In this document: positions 23,201 through 38,700 of the stretch, one piece after another | How positions within the stretch are numbered: the stretch's first letter is position 1 | Layout of the letters: the number at the start of each line of letters is the position of its first letter | DNA from: Eopsaltria australis | Lineage: Eukaryota > Chordata > Aves > Passeriformes > Petroicidae | Reading direction: 5' to 3' | NCBI GenBank assembly: GCA_034509425.1 | Contig: JAVTVJ010000371.1 | Location: 248,001-312,000, forward strand | Length of the DNA: 64,000 nt | Notes under the pieces: model-generated | What the model saw: the letters and a program-made list of their open reading frames with translations, nothing else | The model's database searches: none | What the model was told of the DNA's origin: nothing | Program-made: the position numbers and the translations under genes

Positions 23201-25803
23201 GTCAAAAGAATATAAGATGTACTTTAAGGGCAAGCACAGATTCAGGCACAGTTAGTAGTGCTCTTAATGTCACAAAAGAAAGCAGGCAGGCTGGTGTGTT
23301 CACCCTGTCCTTTCCAGCAGGTTTCCTGGTGACAATATTTGGTCCAAGTTTTTCTGGGTGGAAATGAAACTGAAGACCCCAGCTGGTTTTGGTTCACAGG
23401 ACGTGAACCAACTGTCCAAAATGCATCTCACTGCTCTCCCAGAACTCCATCTCCAGCTGTCTCACAGCTACTCTTCTCCGACAGATATGTGACGTGAATG
23501 ATGGTTTGATCCGCCTCACAATGCTGGCAGAGACAAGATCAGACCAGACAAGATAACTGGTGTTGCCACTTCCTTCCAGCTCCATGCTCTTGACTATTGT
23601 TTGGGATTTAGGTCAGTGTCAATGGTTATAGATCCCTCTTTCAAACTCCAGAGGAATGATTGTCAGAGTTTTTAATGTGCACTTAATTACTTTTGTAGAA
23701 ATTCCCTAACATTTGAACTACATAACCAGCAACTGAAAAGAGACATCTGCTGGCACAGACATGAGCCACAGGCAGTGTCAGTGTGAATGCCTGATGTTTG
23801 GCAATAACATGCACAATAGAAAGCAGAGTCTTTCAGGGGAGATACAAAGCAGGCTTAAATGTTGGTAATTTACCAGCTCTGTCTACAGTAATCTGCCATT
23901 TTCCACCTCCATATGGTCTGCCCCCAGAGAACCTAGACTGCAGTTTGGTCCAAGAAAAAGAACCAAAAAACCACCGTCTACTGAAATGTACAGTTCCAGT
24001 CTCCAGGTTTTAGATGTGAGTTTTCTGGATGCTCTAGTTTATCCCACCCTCTGCTGTAATTAGAAGTATTCAAAAGGTCCTATATCACCTTAATTTGTTC
24101 CTGCCACCTATGTAGTCACATTAAAAAGAGAGACTTAATTGTTGGCTGGGACGCTGGCCTGTGTCTGGGCACCTCTGTTCCCACCATCACACCTGCAGAT
24201 GTGGTGTTAAATGGGCTGATTGGTTTCTCTGCTGCCTTCCCTCCTGTGTCTGGCTGGCTGTTCAGAGTGTAATGTGCTGCAGAACGTGTGCCTGGCAGGG
24301 GTAACTATTGCAGGGCAATTGGAAGCAGGCAAGGCTGCTGCCTGCAGCGATAAGCTTTGTGGGACTCTGAGGCAAAAGTAGCCAAAAGCACTTGTTCTGT
24401 TTCATGTGTCACAGTTTGGCATAGAAATGGGGAAATCGGCCTGCTGGTGTGGTTATGAACATATCTCTCTCTGCCCAGTGTGTTTTTTCTGTTAATAGAT
24501 TCACCACAGATTTCAGGTCAATTAGGTTGCTTCTTTACTACCCCCCAAAAAAAGAATTAGCAGTGTACCTGAAGTAATGCTTGAAAGCTTTTGTTTTTCT
24601 TTTGTATATTTATACAGTTATGTGTGCCATAGGCAGTGACAGGAGAGAGGCCTGCCATGAAAGCTCCAAACTGGTTTGGAGCCAAATAAAAGTCATCTGC
24701 AGATTTATTTGGGAACACTTTTCTAAGTATGCATGTGGCAGCCAGTGATTGTGGTCTGTCCTGAGCTATGCACATTTGAGCTCTGTCTTGCTGTGAAACA
24801 AAGCAGGTTTTAAGAGCACTTAATTTACAGGACTGAAGTAGAATACAGAGGTTTTTTCCCTAGGTTTACACCATTAACCTCTCACTGTTAACCACTTTCA
24901 CTGATCATAAATTTGAGAAACAGCTTATGGATTTCAGTAGAAGTTTGTCTTACTACAAAATATTCAAAGCTATCTCTGAGAAACATGTATGTTGCTGGCT
25001 GCCCTTCTCTTAAGGGATCAAAGTTCTTTCCCTATAGCTTTGTAACTGAGCTCAATACAAAGAAAGTAGGATATAGCCTCTCTTACCTTCTAATGGTCCT
25101 TCCTGGCCTTGAATCTATTCATTGTAATAATTAAACCATCCAGACTTACAGGGCTTTAAACACAGGGCTGGGACTGCAGAAGAAAAAACGGGTCTCTGTC
25201 TCAAAGGAAAGGCAGTGTGCCCCAGGATGCCAGGCTGAACATCAGGATATTTTCATGTACTACTTTTATAAAGATACTGATGAAGTTAATTTTCATTTGA
25301 TGGTGTTAAAATTGCAGCACTTTGAAGCTGAAATGTTTCAAGGAGATACATTTATTTCTGTGGTTTTGCAGCCCTATGAACTGTAGCCATGAAGGAGAAC
25401 AAGGTAAAAAGTTTTATGTGGTTTTTTGATACAAAAACAGCACTCTGATACATATCAATTAGGGAGCAAAACTTCAAGGGTCTTCTTACTATAATGTGAA
25501 CACAGATACCAACAGTGTTGTGGTTCATTTGGGTTTATTTTATCCAAAATAGAACTGACCTCTACATAGCTCTCCTTGAATAAACAGATTTTTTTTTTCT
25601 TAAATTGCTTAAGTTTTTTTACTTATCAGACCAGCGCTTGGAAAACTGGTGGCTGCAGCCGGGAGGTGGATGGTGCTATAGGACAGGGCTGCTTTGCCCC
25701 ACTCCGAGGCCAAACAGGGCATCAGCACACGGAGCCTTCAGCAGCTCCACAGCATGGCTGGGCTTGGCCTGAGAACGCTCATGAGAAGACACTGAGCTGA
25801 ACA
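20296..25803. other. intergenic, no gene recognised
   Basis: Lies between the CD200R-like gene and GTPBP8. The receptor's start-codon exon may be here but I could not identify it. A short (GCT)n microsatellite occurs at about 22593-22615. No CR1 fragment or RNA gene was seen. Confidence 0.5.
22593..22628. repeat. (GCT)n microsatellite
   Basis: About eight GCT units, then a T run and two further GCTGCT units. It sits in no recognised exon. Confidence 0.85.
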
Positions 25804-26656
25804 GATGATACAGAACTGGGAGGAGCTGTTGACTCTCTTGACGGCAGAAACCCTGCAGAGAGACCTCGATAAATTAAAGGACTGGGCAGTCACCAACCAT
25901 ATGAAATTCAACAGGGGAAAATGCCAGATTCTGTACCTGGAATGGGACAATCCTGAACGTACGGACAGACTGGGGGATGAGATGCTGGAAAGCAGCACCA
26001 TGGAAAGGGACCTAAGGGTCCTGGCTGATGGAAAGTTGAACCTGAGTCAGCAGTGCCCTGGAGCCAGGAGGGCCAAGCGTGTCCTGGGGGGCATCAGGCA
26101 CAACATCACAGCCAGGCAGGGGAGGGGATTGTCCCGCACTGCTCTGGGCTGGGGCAGCCTCAACTTGAATATTGTGTGCAGTTTTGGTCACAGCATAAGG
26201 CTATAAAGCTATTAGAGAGCGTCCAAAGTAGGGTAACGAAATGGAGAAGGGCCTTGAGAAGCAGCCATATGAGGAGTGCCTGAGGTCACTTGCTCTGTTC
26301 TACCTGGAAGAGAGTGAGGGAGACCTCATTGCATTGTAGAACTGCCTCGTGAGAAGCACAGGGGCAGGCACTGATCTCTTCTGTGCTGACCAGTGACAGG
26401 ACCTGACCAAATGGCCTGAGGTTGTGTAAGGGGAGGTTTAGGTTGGATATCAGGAAAAGGTTCTTCATCCAGAGGGTGGCTGGGCACTGGAACAGGTTCC
26501 CCAGCGAAGTGGTCACGGCACCAAGCCTGACAGAGCTCAGAAAGCGTTTGGACAACACTCTGAGGCACATGGTGTGATTTGAGGATGGTGCTGTGCAGGG
26601 CCAGGAGTTGGATTTGATGATCCTTGTGTGTCCCAATTCAGCACATTCTGTGAGTC
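25804..26656 (+). repeat. CR1 LINE 3' fragment, sense
   Basis: About 850 bp of CR1 ORF2 end and 3' untranslated region. Protein words in order: LQRDLDKLKDWAVTNHMKFN, KCQILYLEW, RLGDEMLESS, ERDLRVLADGKLNLSQQC, with a frameshift after RRAKRVLGGI. It ends TTTGATGATCCTTGTGTGTCCC and a degraded ATTCTGTGA. The 3' end is about 190 bp before the GTPBP8 start codon. Confidence 0.92.
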
Positions 26657-26845
26657 TACAAACAGCCGGGCCTGGGCAGCTCCGGCCGCTGTCGGGGCCG
26701 ATGCTGACAGCAGGCGCACACGCCGTACCCAGCCCCGACAGCCCCGGGCTGGGCGGGGACACCCAGGTCATCGCCCCGTTGTCCCTCCCCGCTGTCCCGC
26801 TCCCCGCTTTCCGGGGCCGGCCGAGTCCCGCCTGCAGCTGCCGGG

Positions 26846-29693
<2,848 letters not shown>

Positions 29694-29799
29694 AAAGACC
29701 AACTCCTGCTCTGCTTGACTCATCAGCAACAAAAGGTACCAAAACCAGAAGTCTGGGGTTTTTGTTGGAAATAACCCAAGTTACTATGTGGTATTTTTT

Positions 29800-29805
29800 A
29801 ATAAA
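29800..29805 (+). terminator. polyadenylation signal of GTPBP8
   Basis: AATAAA about 107 bases after the GTPBP8 stop codon, in AT-rich sequence. It is the first canonical hexamer downstream. Confidence 0.7.
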
Positions 29806-29829
29806 TTAGTATTTATAAAGCTAAGATTT

Positions 29830-32250
29830 TTTCTGTATTAAGTTAATCAGTTCAGGAAGTTTGCAGTGTGAATTAATCCAGGTTATTATAAAACTGTTTC
29901 ATAAAACATATGTGATTGTGCTAAGGATAAAAAAAGCAGAGAACTTCCAAAGATAAGGGAAGTTTTAATACATTTTCCCTTTCTTCACTGAAATGTTCAA
30001 AAAGCTACCACTGCATGCCTAAGCTCTGCTCTATTCAGGATATCAGAGATAGTCTAGTAATATCATTAATACATAGGCATTTAGTTCTGGAAAGAAAAAC
30101 TATAGCCCTAACATTAAGTAAACTTTACTTGCCCAGTCAAACTGAATGATACACAGAGGTTTGCTTCTCTCAGGGTTAGGATATTGGGGGCCAAAAACTA
30201 CCAGCTGTGCAACCTACGTGCTCTAAGGTCATGCAGAGTGGAAGCAACCAACCTGTTGTCTGTAAAGCTGTATTTGACGTCTTGTATATTTTACTTTTGT
30301 AACTCTTCTGTGTCCTGTCTTCAGTAGGTGCAGCAGGATAGCATGCCTTGCTTGCAGACACGGAGTTGTCCCTGTTTCACAGGGATGAAGGAAAGAGCAT
30401 ATCTTTAATGGGGTCTGCTTTTCCATCAGTGTCGGCTTGAAACAGAGTGGAATAAAAGACTGACATCTAGAGGAGCCCTCTCCTGCACACTGCCATCAGT
30501 CAGTGCTGCATCTACCTTCTGTTCTGAGATCCAGAGTTTCTGCAGCTGCACTTGGATGAATTGCCAGCTCTGAGGCACAGCCCCCATGATCTGTACTGGC
30601 TCTACCCTGGCAGCTGAAGCTCAGCACTGATGTGTCCGGTACTCTTTAGGGGAACTGCGTCCCACAGCAGCTGTGTCTGTCTAAGAGCACCTGAAACTGT
30701 CCAGTTACAAGGCAGAGCTGGACAAAAGGACAGCCATCAATAGCAGCACTCATACAGGAGGACTTAGGCTGAAGCTATGGAGTGGCTGTGTCAAACCCTG
30801 GCACTCAATCTTTGTCATGTCTCAACATGGCCAAATGTGGTTACGCAGTTGTCAAAGTATTTAAACTTCAAGAAAGAAAAGTTCTTTTCTAAACCACTCT
30901 GATGGTGCAAAAGGACTAGAAATACCTCTTTCACTATGCAATTTCTCGTAACACACTAGATGTGAGAGATTTGTTTTCAGCATACATGTAAGAAGTGGAG
31001 AATATGAGGAATGCAGTAGATGTGGCTCTCTAGCTTCTGCATCTTAGTAGTGATCAAACCTGTAATTCTGTTCCTGTTTTATCTCTAATCCCAAAATGCT
31101 ACAGGGCAAATCAGCCCAAGGGATGCATGATCCTAGTAGTGCAGAAGTAGCTATACAGATGGAACAGGTGAACTTGAACACTTCAGGAAGGATCTTTTCT
31201 AAGTATCTGAAAACCCGGATCTTCCAAAAGTATCAATCTTGTCAAGGCTGTAATTTTCAAGACCTCAGCCTTGACTGAAGAGCCTCTGAAAATAGCCCTG
31301 AATATGTAAAAAAGTGCACCTCTGGTTTTAATCCCTCTTCAGAATGAAACCCATTACATTACAACTCCTTACAGTGCTAGTGCTTTTACTAACCACAAAC
31401 ATACATTAAATACACCCAGTTAATACATTTGTGTAAAAAACTGGATGCGTGTGCATGGAACATTAGGTACCAGCTTTACCTCTGGACACATCCTGGTTTC
31501 ATTCAGAAGTGCTTCGAGTACTGGAGTAACTCCTGCATTGTACTCAGTCATTTGCAGGAGAGAACATTACAGTTTGATTCTTGAGTGTGACAGTGCCCCT
31601 GTGACAAAACAGTAAATAAAATCAAGTTCTCTTCCTAAACAGTAAAACATTTAAGTGCTTTCATGGGAACATGCTTTGGGGTAATCAGGTGTCCTGACAC
31701 ACTACTGAACTTTTTTTTACCAAATTATTAAGGAACCAGCTGAGTTGCAGAGTGAGGAGCTGCACTTTCTCAGGTCAGGGACACAAAAGCTCTCCCTTTC
31801 TTTCCCCCTCATTGATGAGTGGTGGATGTGCCTGGCAGCATACTGATGCAGTACAGTTCATTTCAGTTTTAAAATCAGATTTAAATTCAAATATCTAGTT
31901 GTTTGCAGTGCATAAGCTTCGCTGCAGGAACCTATCATTACCTTGTAAAGCTTTGCCTCTTCCACAGCTGTTATTTACAGAAATGATGTTGAGTATTAGC
32001 TTCCATGGAAAAGGATTTCACCTTGTGTATCTTCCGTGGTCTTTCAGCAGTACTTTCCATTTTTTTCCTCTACTGTGTCTGTGTCTGGTCTGGTCTGTCA
32101 CCATAACCCTGACACTATAAAGGCAGTATTTTTGCAACAGTGTCCAAAATTAGAACATTGCGGTCTGGACAGGTGCACTAGTAGATGAATAAAAAGTAGT
32201 TGAATACTTGAGCTCAGAGCATAGAAGTCAGTGGGTCATACTCCAGTTGT
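29830..32250. other. intergenic, no gene recognised
   Basis: Between GTPBP8 and TAF13. No exon chain, CR1 piece or RNA gene seen before the fragment at 32255. Confidence 0.6.
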
Positions 32251-32254
32251 GTGG

Positions 32255-32690
32255 CTGTTACAGGTGGAACACTGCAAGGATCCATTCTGGAATGTGTCCA
32301 GTTTAACATCTTTATAAGTAATCTGGAGGAGGTGCATGGTTATCAAACATGCTTGGGGCACCAAACGGGGGGGAACAGAAACATGCTCCAGGGCAGGGCT
32401 GGAGGAAAGGGGCTGACAGCAACTGTATGAAATACAACAGGACTGGAGCACCTCCCCTGCAAAGCCAGGATGAGAGAGTTGGGGATGTCCAGAAGGTGGA
32501 AACCTCGATACCAATATTCCAGTGTGTGAAGTGAGCCTAAAAGGAAGCCAGAGAGGGACTCATCAGGAACTGCAGTGGTAAGACAAGGGGGAATGGGTAT
32601 AAACTGAAAGAGGCAACCTGGTCCAGTGGGAGGTGTCCAAAGGACCATTATTCCAACTCCTTTACATTCTGAGATTCTGTGAACACATTC
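32255..32690 (+). repeat. CR1 LINE fragment, sense, degraded
   Basis: Starts with a CR1 ORF2 word (TTTAACATCTTTATAAGTAA, CTGGAGGAGG) and ends with a degraded CR1 3' terminus (TACATTCTGAGATTCTGTGA). The central part is shortened and rearranged. It ends about 240 bp before the TAF13 CpG island. Confidence 0.75.
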
Positions 32691-32924
32691 TGCCTTGCTG
32701 AAGGGAAGGAAAAGCCCTTCTCAACCGAACAAACCGACCGTGAAAAGACCTCGTGGCTGACCCTCTTTCGAGCAGGGGCGTTAACAGACACCCCCCGAGC
32801 TCACTGTCAAACCACGCTGTCCTGACCTGACAATCCAATAATGAGTGTCATACCCAGGTTTGGGGAGGGTTACCAGCTCTATGCCACCACACCTATGCCA
32901 GCAATGTCCCGGTGCCCCCCGGGC

Positions 32925-33270
32925 AGGCAGGCCCGGCAGCGCCGCCCCTCCCGCCCGGCGCTGCTCGGCGGGGCCGCGGGGCGGGGCCGGGCCGCCCAAG
33001 CTGTTCCGGGCCGCTGCGCAGCCATGGCGGATGAGGAGGAGGACGTGCCGGTGAGTGCCGGAGGGGCTGCCCCTGCCGGGATCCACAGCCCAGCCGCGGG
33101 CGGGGAGCCGCGGGAAGGGGCCGGGGCCAGCCGAGCGCTGACCGCGGCCTCCCCCCTGATGTGCCGGTGTAGTTCGAGGAGGACGCGGAGGACGCCGGCG
33201 GGGGCCTGGACGGCGGGCAGGGCAGGAGGAAGAGGCTGTTCTCCAAAGAGCGTGAGTCCGGCCGGGCCAG
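32925..33270. promoter_or_regulatory. CpG island promoter of TAF13
   Basis: Dense CpG and GGGGCGGGGC-type Sp1 boxes from about 32970, covering exons 1 and 2 of TAF13 and the short first intron. No TATA box is apparent. Confidence 0.8.
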
Positions 33271-34782
33271 AGCCCTGCCCAGCGCGGACGGGTCACTCAG
33301 ATGAAACCCCGAGCTCGCAGCTATGGGGTCCCAAAAGTCACCTCGCCTTAGCAGAACGGCGGCTTTCATTCTGTGCCTTGGCACAAGTGCAGAAAGCTGC
33401 CATGTAACCCCCTGAAAAACACTGCTCGTGCATCCGCTGAGCCTAGCTGTGCCCAAAGTCGGTGCTGTGCTTTACAGCCTCAGTGAATATTCAGAGAGCT
33501 TGTCCTCAGACATGCTTTCCTGTATGTACAGCACCTAGCTTTTGTTGCCCTCTGCTTATTTACTGTATGTTTCCTCAAGAATTACCCTGCCTGACAGACG
33601 AAAGTGCCATCCTGGTGCAGGAATGTGCCGGCTGGTGAGCTCTAACTAGATGTGTGCAGCACTGAATGGATGAAAGAAGCCTCACGCTGCGTGTTTCTTT
33701 GTGCAGTAAGGTGCATGATGTATGGATTCGGGGACGACCAGAACCCTTACACAGAATCTGTGGACATTCTTGAGGACCTGGTAATAGAATTTATCACAGA
33801 AATGGTAAGTCAGCTCTAGGCAGCATGGTCAAAATGTCCTCACCAGAACTTTAGCTTTCTTAAGGTTAATACCTCTGCATTATCCCACACCCCAAACTCA
33901 TGGCATTAGTAGGAGAAACATAAACTTTGTTTTCTCAAGATTAAAACAAAATCTATGTGTGTTGCTCTGTGTGAATTTAGAACACTGAAGTCCTTAAGTA
34001 GCAGTTAGATTAGTATTGTAGGAGGGGAAATACTCATCCGACTTTGGGGTTCACTGGCATCACTGGACGTGCAGGTGACAGAAGATAAGGCTCAGATTTG
34101 AAAGTGTCAGCTTTTTGTGTTTGCCCAGTGTCTGTACATGGATGGGAACTTAGTTCTGCCCTACAAAAGAAATGCATTTTGGGCCTGAGGCCATTACTTT
34201 TCCAGATCTGGATACTGTTTCAAAGTATCCAAACATGCCCCTTTTGAAAGGGTGGTCTTCCCTATATATATCAAAATGCCCTACACTGTCCTCTGATACG
34301 GTTACCTCACATTGCTTCCAAGTTGTGCCTTCAGCCATTCTGCAGGCTGGGTGTCCTGCATGTAATCTGGCCTTAGTTTTGATACCATTATGTGATTTAT
34401 ATACAGAGTTGGGGTGTGACAGGCAGGTGGGGACAGCAGAGTAAGTCCATGGTTTACTGGGAAGTTCTCTTGTGACTTGGATGATGGTGCCCAGAACCTG
34501 CAGTTGCTTACTTTTTGATTATAACATGGCAGGAAATAAAGTGGAATTGAGAGCTTAAAAAAACACCATGGCAAAGGAATGCTGCTGACTTTTTTCCCCC
34601 CTTTCTAACAGACACACAAGGCCATGTCCATCGGGCGGCAGGGTCGGGTGCAGGTTGAGGACATTGTCTTCCTAATACGCAAGGACCCCCGGAAGTTTGC
34701 CAGAGTTAAAGACCTCCTAACTATGAATGAAGAACTGAAACGAGCCAGAAAGGCCTTTGATGAAGCAAACTATGGGTCTTGA
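33024..34782 (+). CDS. TAF13: TAF13, TFIID subunit
   Basis: TATA-box-binding-protein associated factor 13, a small histone-fold subunit of TFIID that pairs with TAF11; nuclear, general RNA polymerase II transcription. Exons: 33024-33050, 33173-33251, 33707-33804, 34612-34782; 375 nt, 124 aa, the same length as the human protein. It begins MADEEEDVP, has an acidic/glycine-rich N-terminus, then GGQGRRKRLFSKE and the histone fold starting LRCMMYGFGDDQNPYTESVD, and ends KRARKAFDEANYGS. It is nearly identical to the mammalian protein from the histone fold onward. Four exons with conserved introns exclude a retrocopy. AATAAA at 35227. It converges with NEPRO on the other strand. The odd point is location: human TAF13 is on 1p13.3, not beside GTPBP8 and NEPRO. 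Confidence 0.97.
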
Positions 34783-35226
34783 TTCTGTGCACAAGCTGCA
34801 CTGGGGCATCATTTGGGCACCTGCTGCCCACTAAGAAGGAAGATTGTGTTGTTTGGAAGGGTTGTTCAGGATGGAGGTCACTGCTGGGATGTCTGCCCTC
34901 ACTCCCAGCCTTTCCTGAGAAATATTCAAGCAGCTGCAACGTTACCTGATTGTATGTGGTATACTTAGGTATTTTTATACCACTTGATGAAATGAAAAAA
35001 GAGCTCTAAAAATTCCTGCAGTGGCAGGAGTCTGTTTGAAGCAGGCCTTTGTTGAATCAGATGGCTTAAGGGCTCATGATTTATGACTCTCTAAAATAAT
35101 AATTTCAGTTGTCAGTGGGTATTCCTGTGATGGGAAACCCAGAAAATGGATCTTGGTTATCTGTATAAAGACCTTAAGCCCAAACTACTATCAAAGTTGT
35201 GCTCTTTGCTCTGTATATGCTTTTTG

Positions 35227-35232
35227 AATAAA
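35227..35232 (+). terminator. polyadenylation signal of TAF13
   Basis: AATAAA about 445 bases past the TAF13 stop codon, followed by GT-rich sequence. The NEPRO stop codon lies 535 bases further on, on the opposite strand, so the two transcripts end tail to tail. Confidence 0.75.
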
Positions 35233-35766
35233 ACGTAAGTTTGTGCCCACGTTTCATAACTAAGTGTATATTGATCAGTTCATAGAAGGTGGGTAATACA
35301 GGGTTACTGTTGCTGGCCACAGCTGTGCTTTTCCCTACTTCTGGAAAAGCTCAGGGGAGGTAAATTCAGTTAACTCATTTCAGAGTAAGCATAACAAATG
35401 CTCAAACAGCAATAATACTGCACATCAAGACTGTCCCCTCTACAAGCAGCACAGAAGGGTGTAAGGCTTGGAAAGGTGTTGCAAGTCTTTTGTTCAGTGC
35501 AGCAGTGAGCGATGAGCTGCAGCCTTCTGCCATGGATGGTAACTACTTGCACTGTGGATTTGACAGCAGCATTTAACATGGGGTCGAGCAATAGATTGGG
35601 ACACTGAGTTTTATGAAAATATAATAAAATGGTTGCTACTTTCTTAACAGAATTCAGGATGTGAGCTACTGAGACACCATTAGGGTTCAGAGGCATTTAC
35701 TTAAAAAAAAGAGAAAACAACAAAAAACTAGAATGATTTGACCCCTTTCCTCTGTCAAGTCCAGAG
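35233..35766. other. tail-to-tail interval, 3' UTRs of TAF13 and NEPRO
   Basis: About 530 bp holding the ends of two convergent transcripts. I found no canonical minus-strand AATAAA for NEPRO here; a weak AGTAAA variant is possible near 35694. No other element seen. Confidence 0.55.
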
Positions 35767-38700
35767 TCAGACACCTATTGTTGCAAAAATAGAATCAATA
35801 TCTGTGTTCTCAGCAGCTTCTTTCCATACAGGGCCAGGGCTTCCTTCCAGCAGCAGCCGCTTAGGAGTCCCTGTTCTTAGTCTGACATATCTTGTATCAG
35901 TGTTGTAATGTTCTTCTTGACTCAGAGACCTGTCCTGGTATGATGGGAGCATGAGTGATGTACTGTTCTCACAGACCCCAAAAAGTTCAGGAGGCTTTCG
36001 CCCACCAGTCTTTAGGGCTCTCTTTAAGTGTGCAGATGATGTGATCCTCCTTCGGCAGAACCGTGCCCTGAGGTGCTGCTTTGGCCAGCGCGTGCGTTGT
36101 GACCCGTACAGGAGGTATTTACGGACTGATGCTTTGACACAGCGCAGCTTTTTCTTCAAGCTGAAGGGGAGAAAAGTACCAAAACAGAATTTTATCAGCT
36201 ACTAAAGTGTTAGTAGCTGGAGTTTGGAGAGATTTGGCTATTAGCCCTCTCTATCATTTTCCGTATCATACCAAGGAAACAGAACAGCACCTTGTACAAC
36301 AGTAGCCAGGGCAGTCTGAATAAAGACAACCCTTGCCTCATTTGGTTGTTACAATAAAACATGCAGATGATTTAAGTTGCATTTTCATCCTCCCACCTAA
36401 GTACTGTACATTTGTTAGCCTTTTAAATCCTTTCACAAGAGTCTGAAGCTAAACAGAAAGCTCATGTCAGAGCACCCAGTAATTCGAACTAGTGATCCTG
36501 AATTTTAAAAGTGGCTTAGACCACTGTTTCACTATACTATAGCAAAATACATAATATTAAAATATAAAGTGTTAGACTCAGAAATCCCACACCCATGCAA
36601 AACTACCTGCATCCTTGAGCCTCCACATGGTGCAGCCGGTTGCTTTTCAACAACTTGTTACGCAGAAAATAAGCTTCTGATTTGAATTTGTTGTTTTTGC
36701 ACCACAGAATAGCTTTTCTGAGTGCCTCTGACAGCTCCCCAAATGATGCAGCTGTTTGGACCATCTGTACAAGAGATCCATTGAGCCGTGACTTTGCTTT
36801 AAACAGTGTTGATGCAATGCTTAGATCCTGAAACAAACAGTAACAGTGTTAAAAAGATGATGCGTCTGAACCTTTCTGCTGGAAGGGAAGCAGAATACAG
36901 AGATTTTTGTGAGAACATTCCTTATTTCCTAAGGAGAAAAGGGAAGAGCAGTCTTGTTTTGTGGAATATAAAAAGAAGAGGAAGATAATTAGAATTTGTA
37001 TTCCTGTCTACTGCTGACTTGCTGTCTGGTCATTTCACTTGACAAACCAACGAATGCCCGAATTCCTAAGCAGAAATAAGCAGTGCTTTTCTGTGCAAAG
37101 CTTCCACACTAACCTGGGTTGCTGGACAAGCAAAAATAAGGCAATAAAAGGGGACATTTTCAATCAGGGATAACATGTTTCAAGTGTTAAGAGTCTTTAA
37201 AATAAAAAAAACAAACTACTGTGTAAAAAAACTGTGTAAAAAAATTAAACCACCAACCTAACGTGTAAAACAATACCATACAAACCTCTTGTGTTGAACG
37301 TCTGGCTGGCCTAAGCAAGCTCTTCACATCAAATCCTGGGTGCTTCCCTACAGAGAGAGAGGAGAGTTCCCATTACAACACTGAGATAGTTTTATTTCTT
37401 CGCACAGAGATGCCACAGAGCTCTCAGCAGGCTCACACCTGTACTCAGCATTTCCAGACAAACCCAAGGGGAATACACTCATTGTGCACTGCAGCTGGTA
37501 AGGAATGAAGAGCATGCAGGGACTTACAGATGGCTGCAAAGGAGAACTTAACGGGTAAAAGCTTCACACAAACACCTGGATGGCTGCAGTCACTGGCCAT
37601 AGCCCTGACTTCAGAGGGCACAGTTCAGAACCAGCAAGTCCAGGATTCTTGCATCCTGTACCTACAGCCTTACCTACTACAGACTGCAGACAGTGCCCTT
37701 AGCTTCTTATCTATGCAAAAGCAGGAAAGTAGAAACAACTATTTTCAGGACCTGCATACTGCCTTCATTACCTGCTTCTCTCCAGGCTGTATCCTGTTTA
37801 AAAGAAACCCCCCAAAAAATTATGATACTGACATTATGCACAGTTTTATAAAGGCAAGGGTACACACAGCATTCTCTTCTTCCAAGGATAGGGAGTTTGT
37901 ACTAGAACCACACTGTGGGTAGTAGAAGTGCTTGGCCTTGTTGGACAGAAGCTGCAGTCAGTTTCTGAGATGTCAGAAACCATTAAATTGGCACAAGGCT
38001 TTACCTCTCCTGGCTGTGGGCACCGTAACTTTCTCTCCAATGTCCACGGGGCACAGGATGCTACGGTTTTTCATGGCACTTGTACAGGTCTCAGATTTTC
38101 TCTTTTTCCCAACCTTTGATACTGCCTCTGGCATTGCTGGGAAGAGCTGCTTCATCCAGCTGGTAGATTTTTTTGTTGCAAGCATTTTAGCCTTTTGCTT
38201 CTTTGCCTCAGAAGATACGTTAACTCCAAGGAAGTCGCCAATATCAGAGGGGAAGGTAAACCCCTTGATATAAGGGGTCTGTTGGGTCTCAGATACCAGA
38301 TGAAGCATTGGCGACAAGGCACCGTACAAGGATGTGAGGGTCTGCAACACACACCTGTACTGAATCCTGAAGACAAAGAACAAAAACGTATGGATTCTCC
38401 TCTAATAAAACATTATGCTCACTGAACAATTACCTTCAGCTCAGCTGCCCTTTCCCTATATCCCCTCAGTACAAATTTACCTTTTTACACTCCATCACCC
38501 TGCTTTCCTTAAGTCTGAGCTTTAAGGAACTGTTCCACATCAGAATGCAGGAGTGACTTAACTAGTAAATTCCTGATCGGGAGGCCCTCTGCTTCCGCAG
38601 AGTTTTGCTGAGTGGCACACTTGGGACTCATCAGGTTCTTCGGTCACATGTTGCCATGACGTCTTCCCCCAAAAGGACCCTGTACCAACTCAGGCCTGAT

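Noticed and set aside
32781..33456. Open frames of 170-188 codons over the TAF13 island
   Set aside because: Stop-poor GC-rich DNA; they read through TAF13 introns in other frames.
33024..34782. TAF13 as a processed retrocopy
   Set aside because: Four exons with conserved introns, its own CpG island and an intact 124-aa product show a genuine gene.
36470..36510. TTCGAA-containing sequence as a possible tRNA T-arm
   Set aside because: No matching acceptor, D or anticodon stems on either strand.
36850..36880. GATGATG...CTGA as a box C/D snoRNA in a NEPRO intron
   Set aside because: C-like and D-like boxes are only a few bases apart, with no terminal stem or second box pair at suitable spacing.
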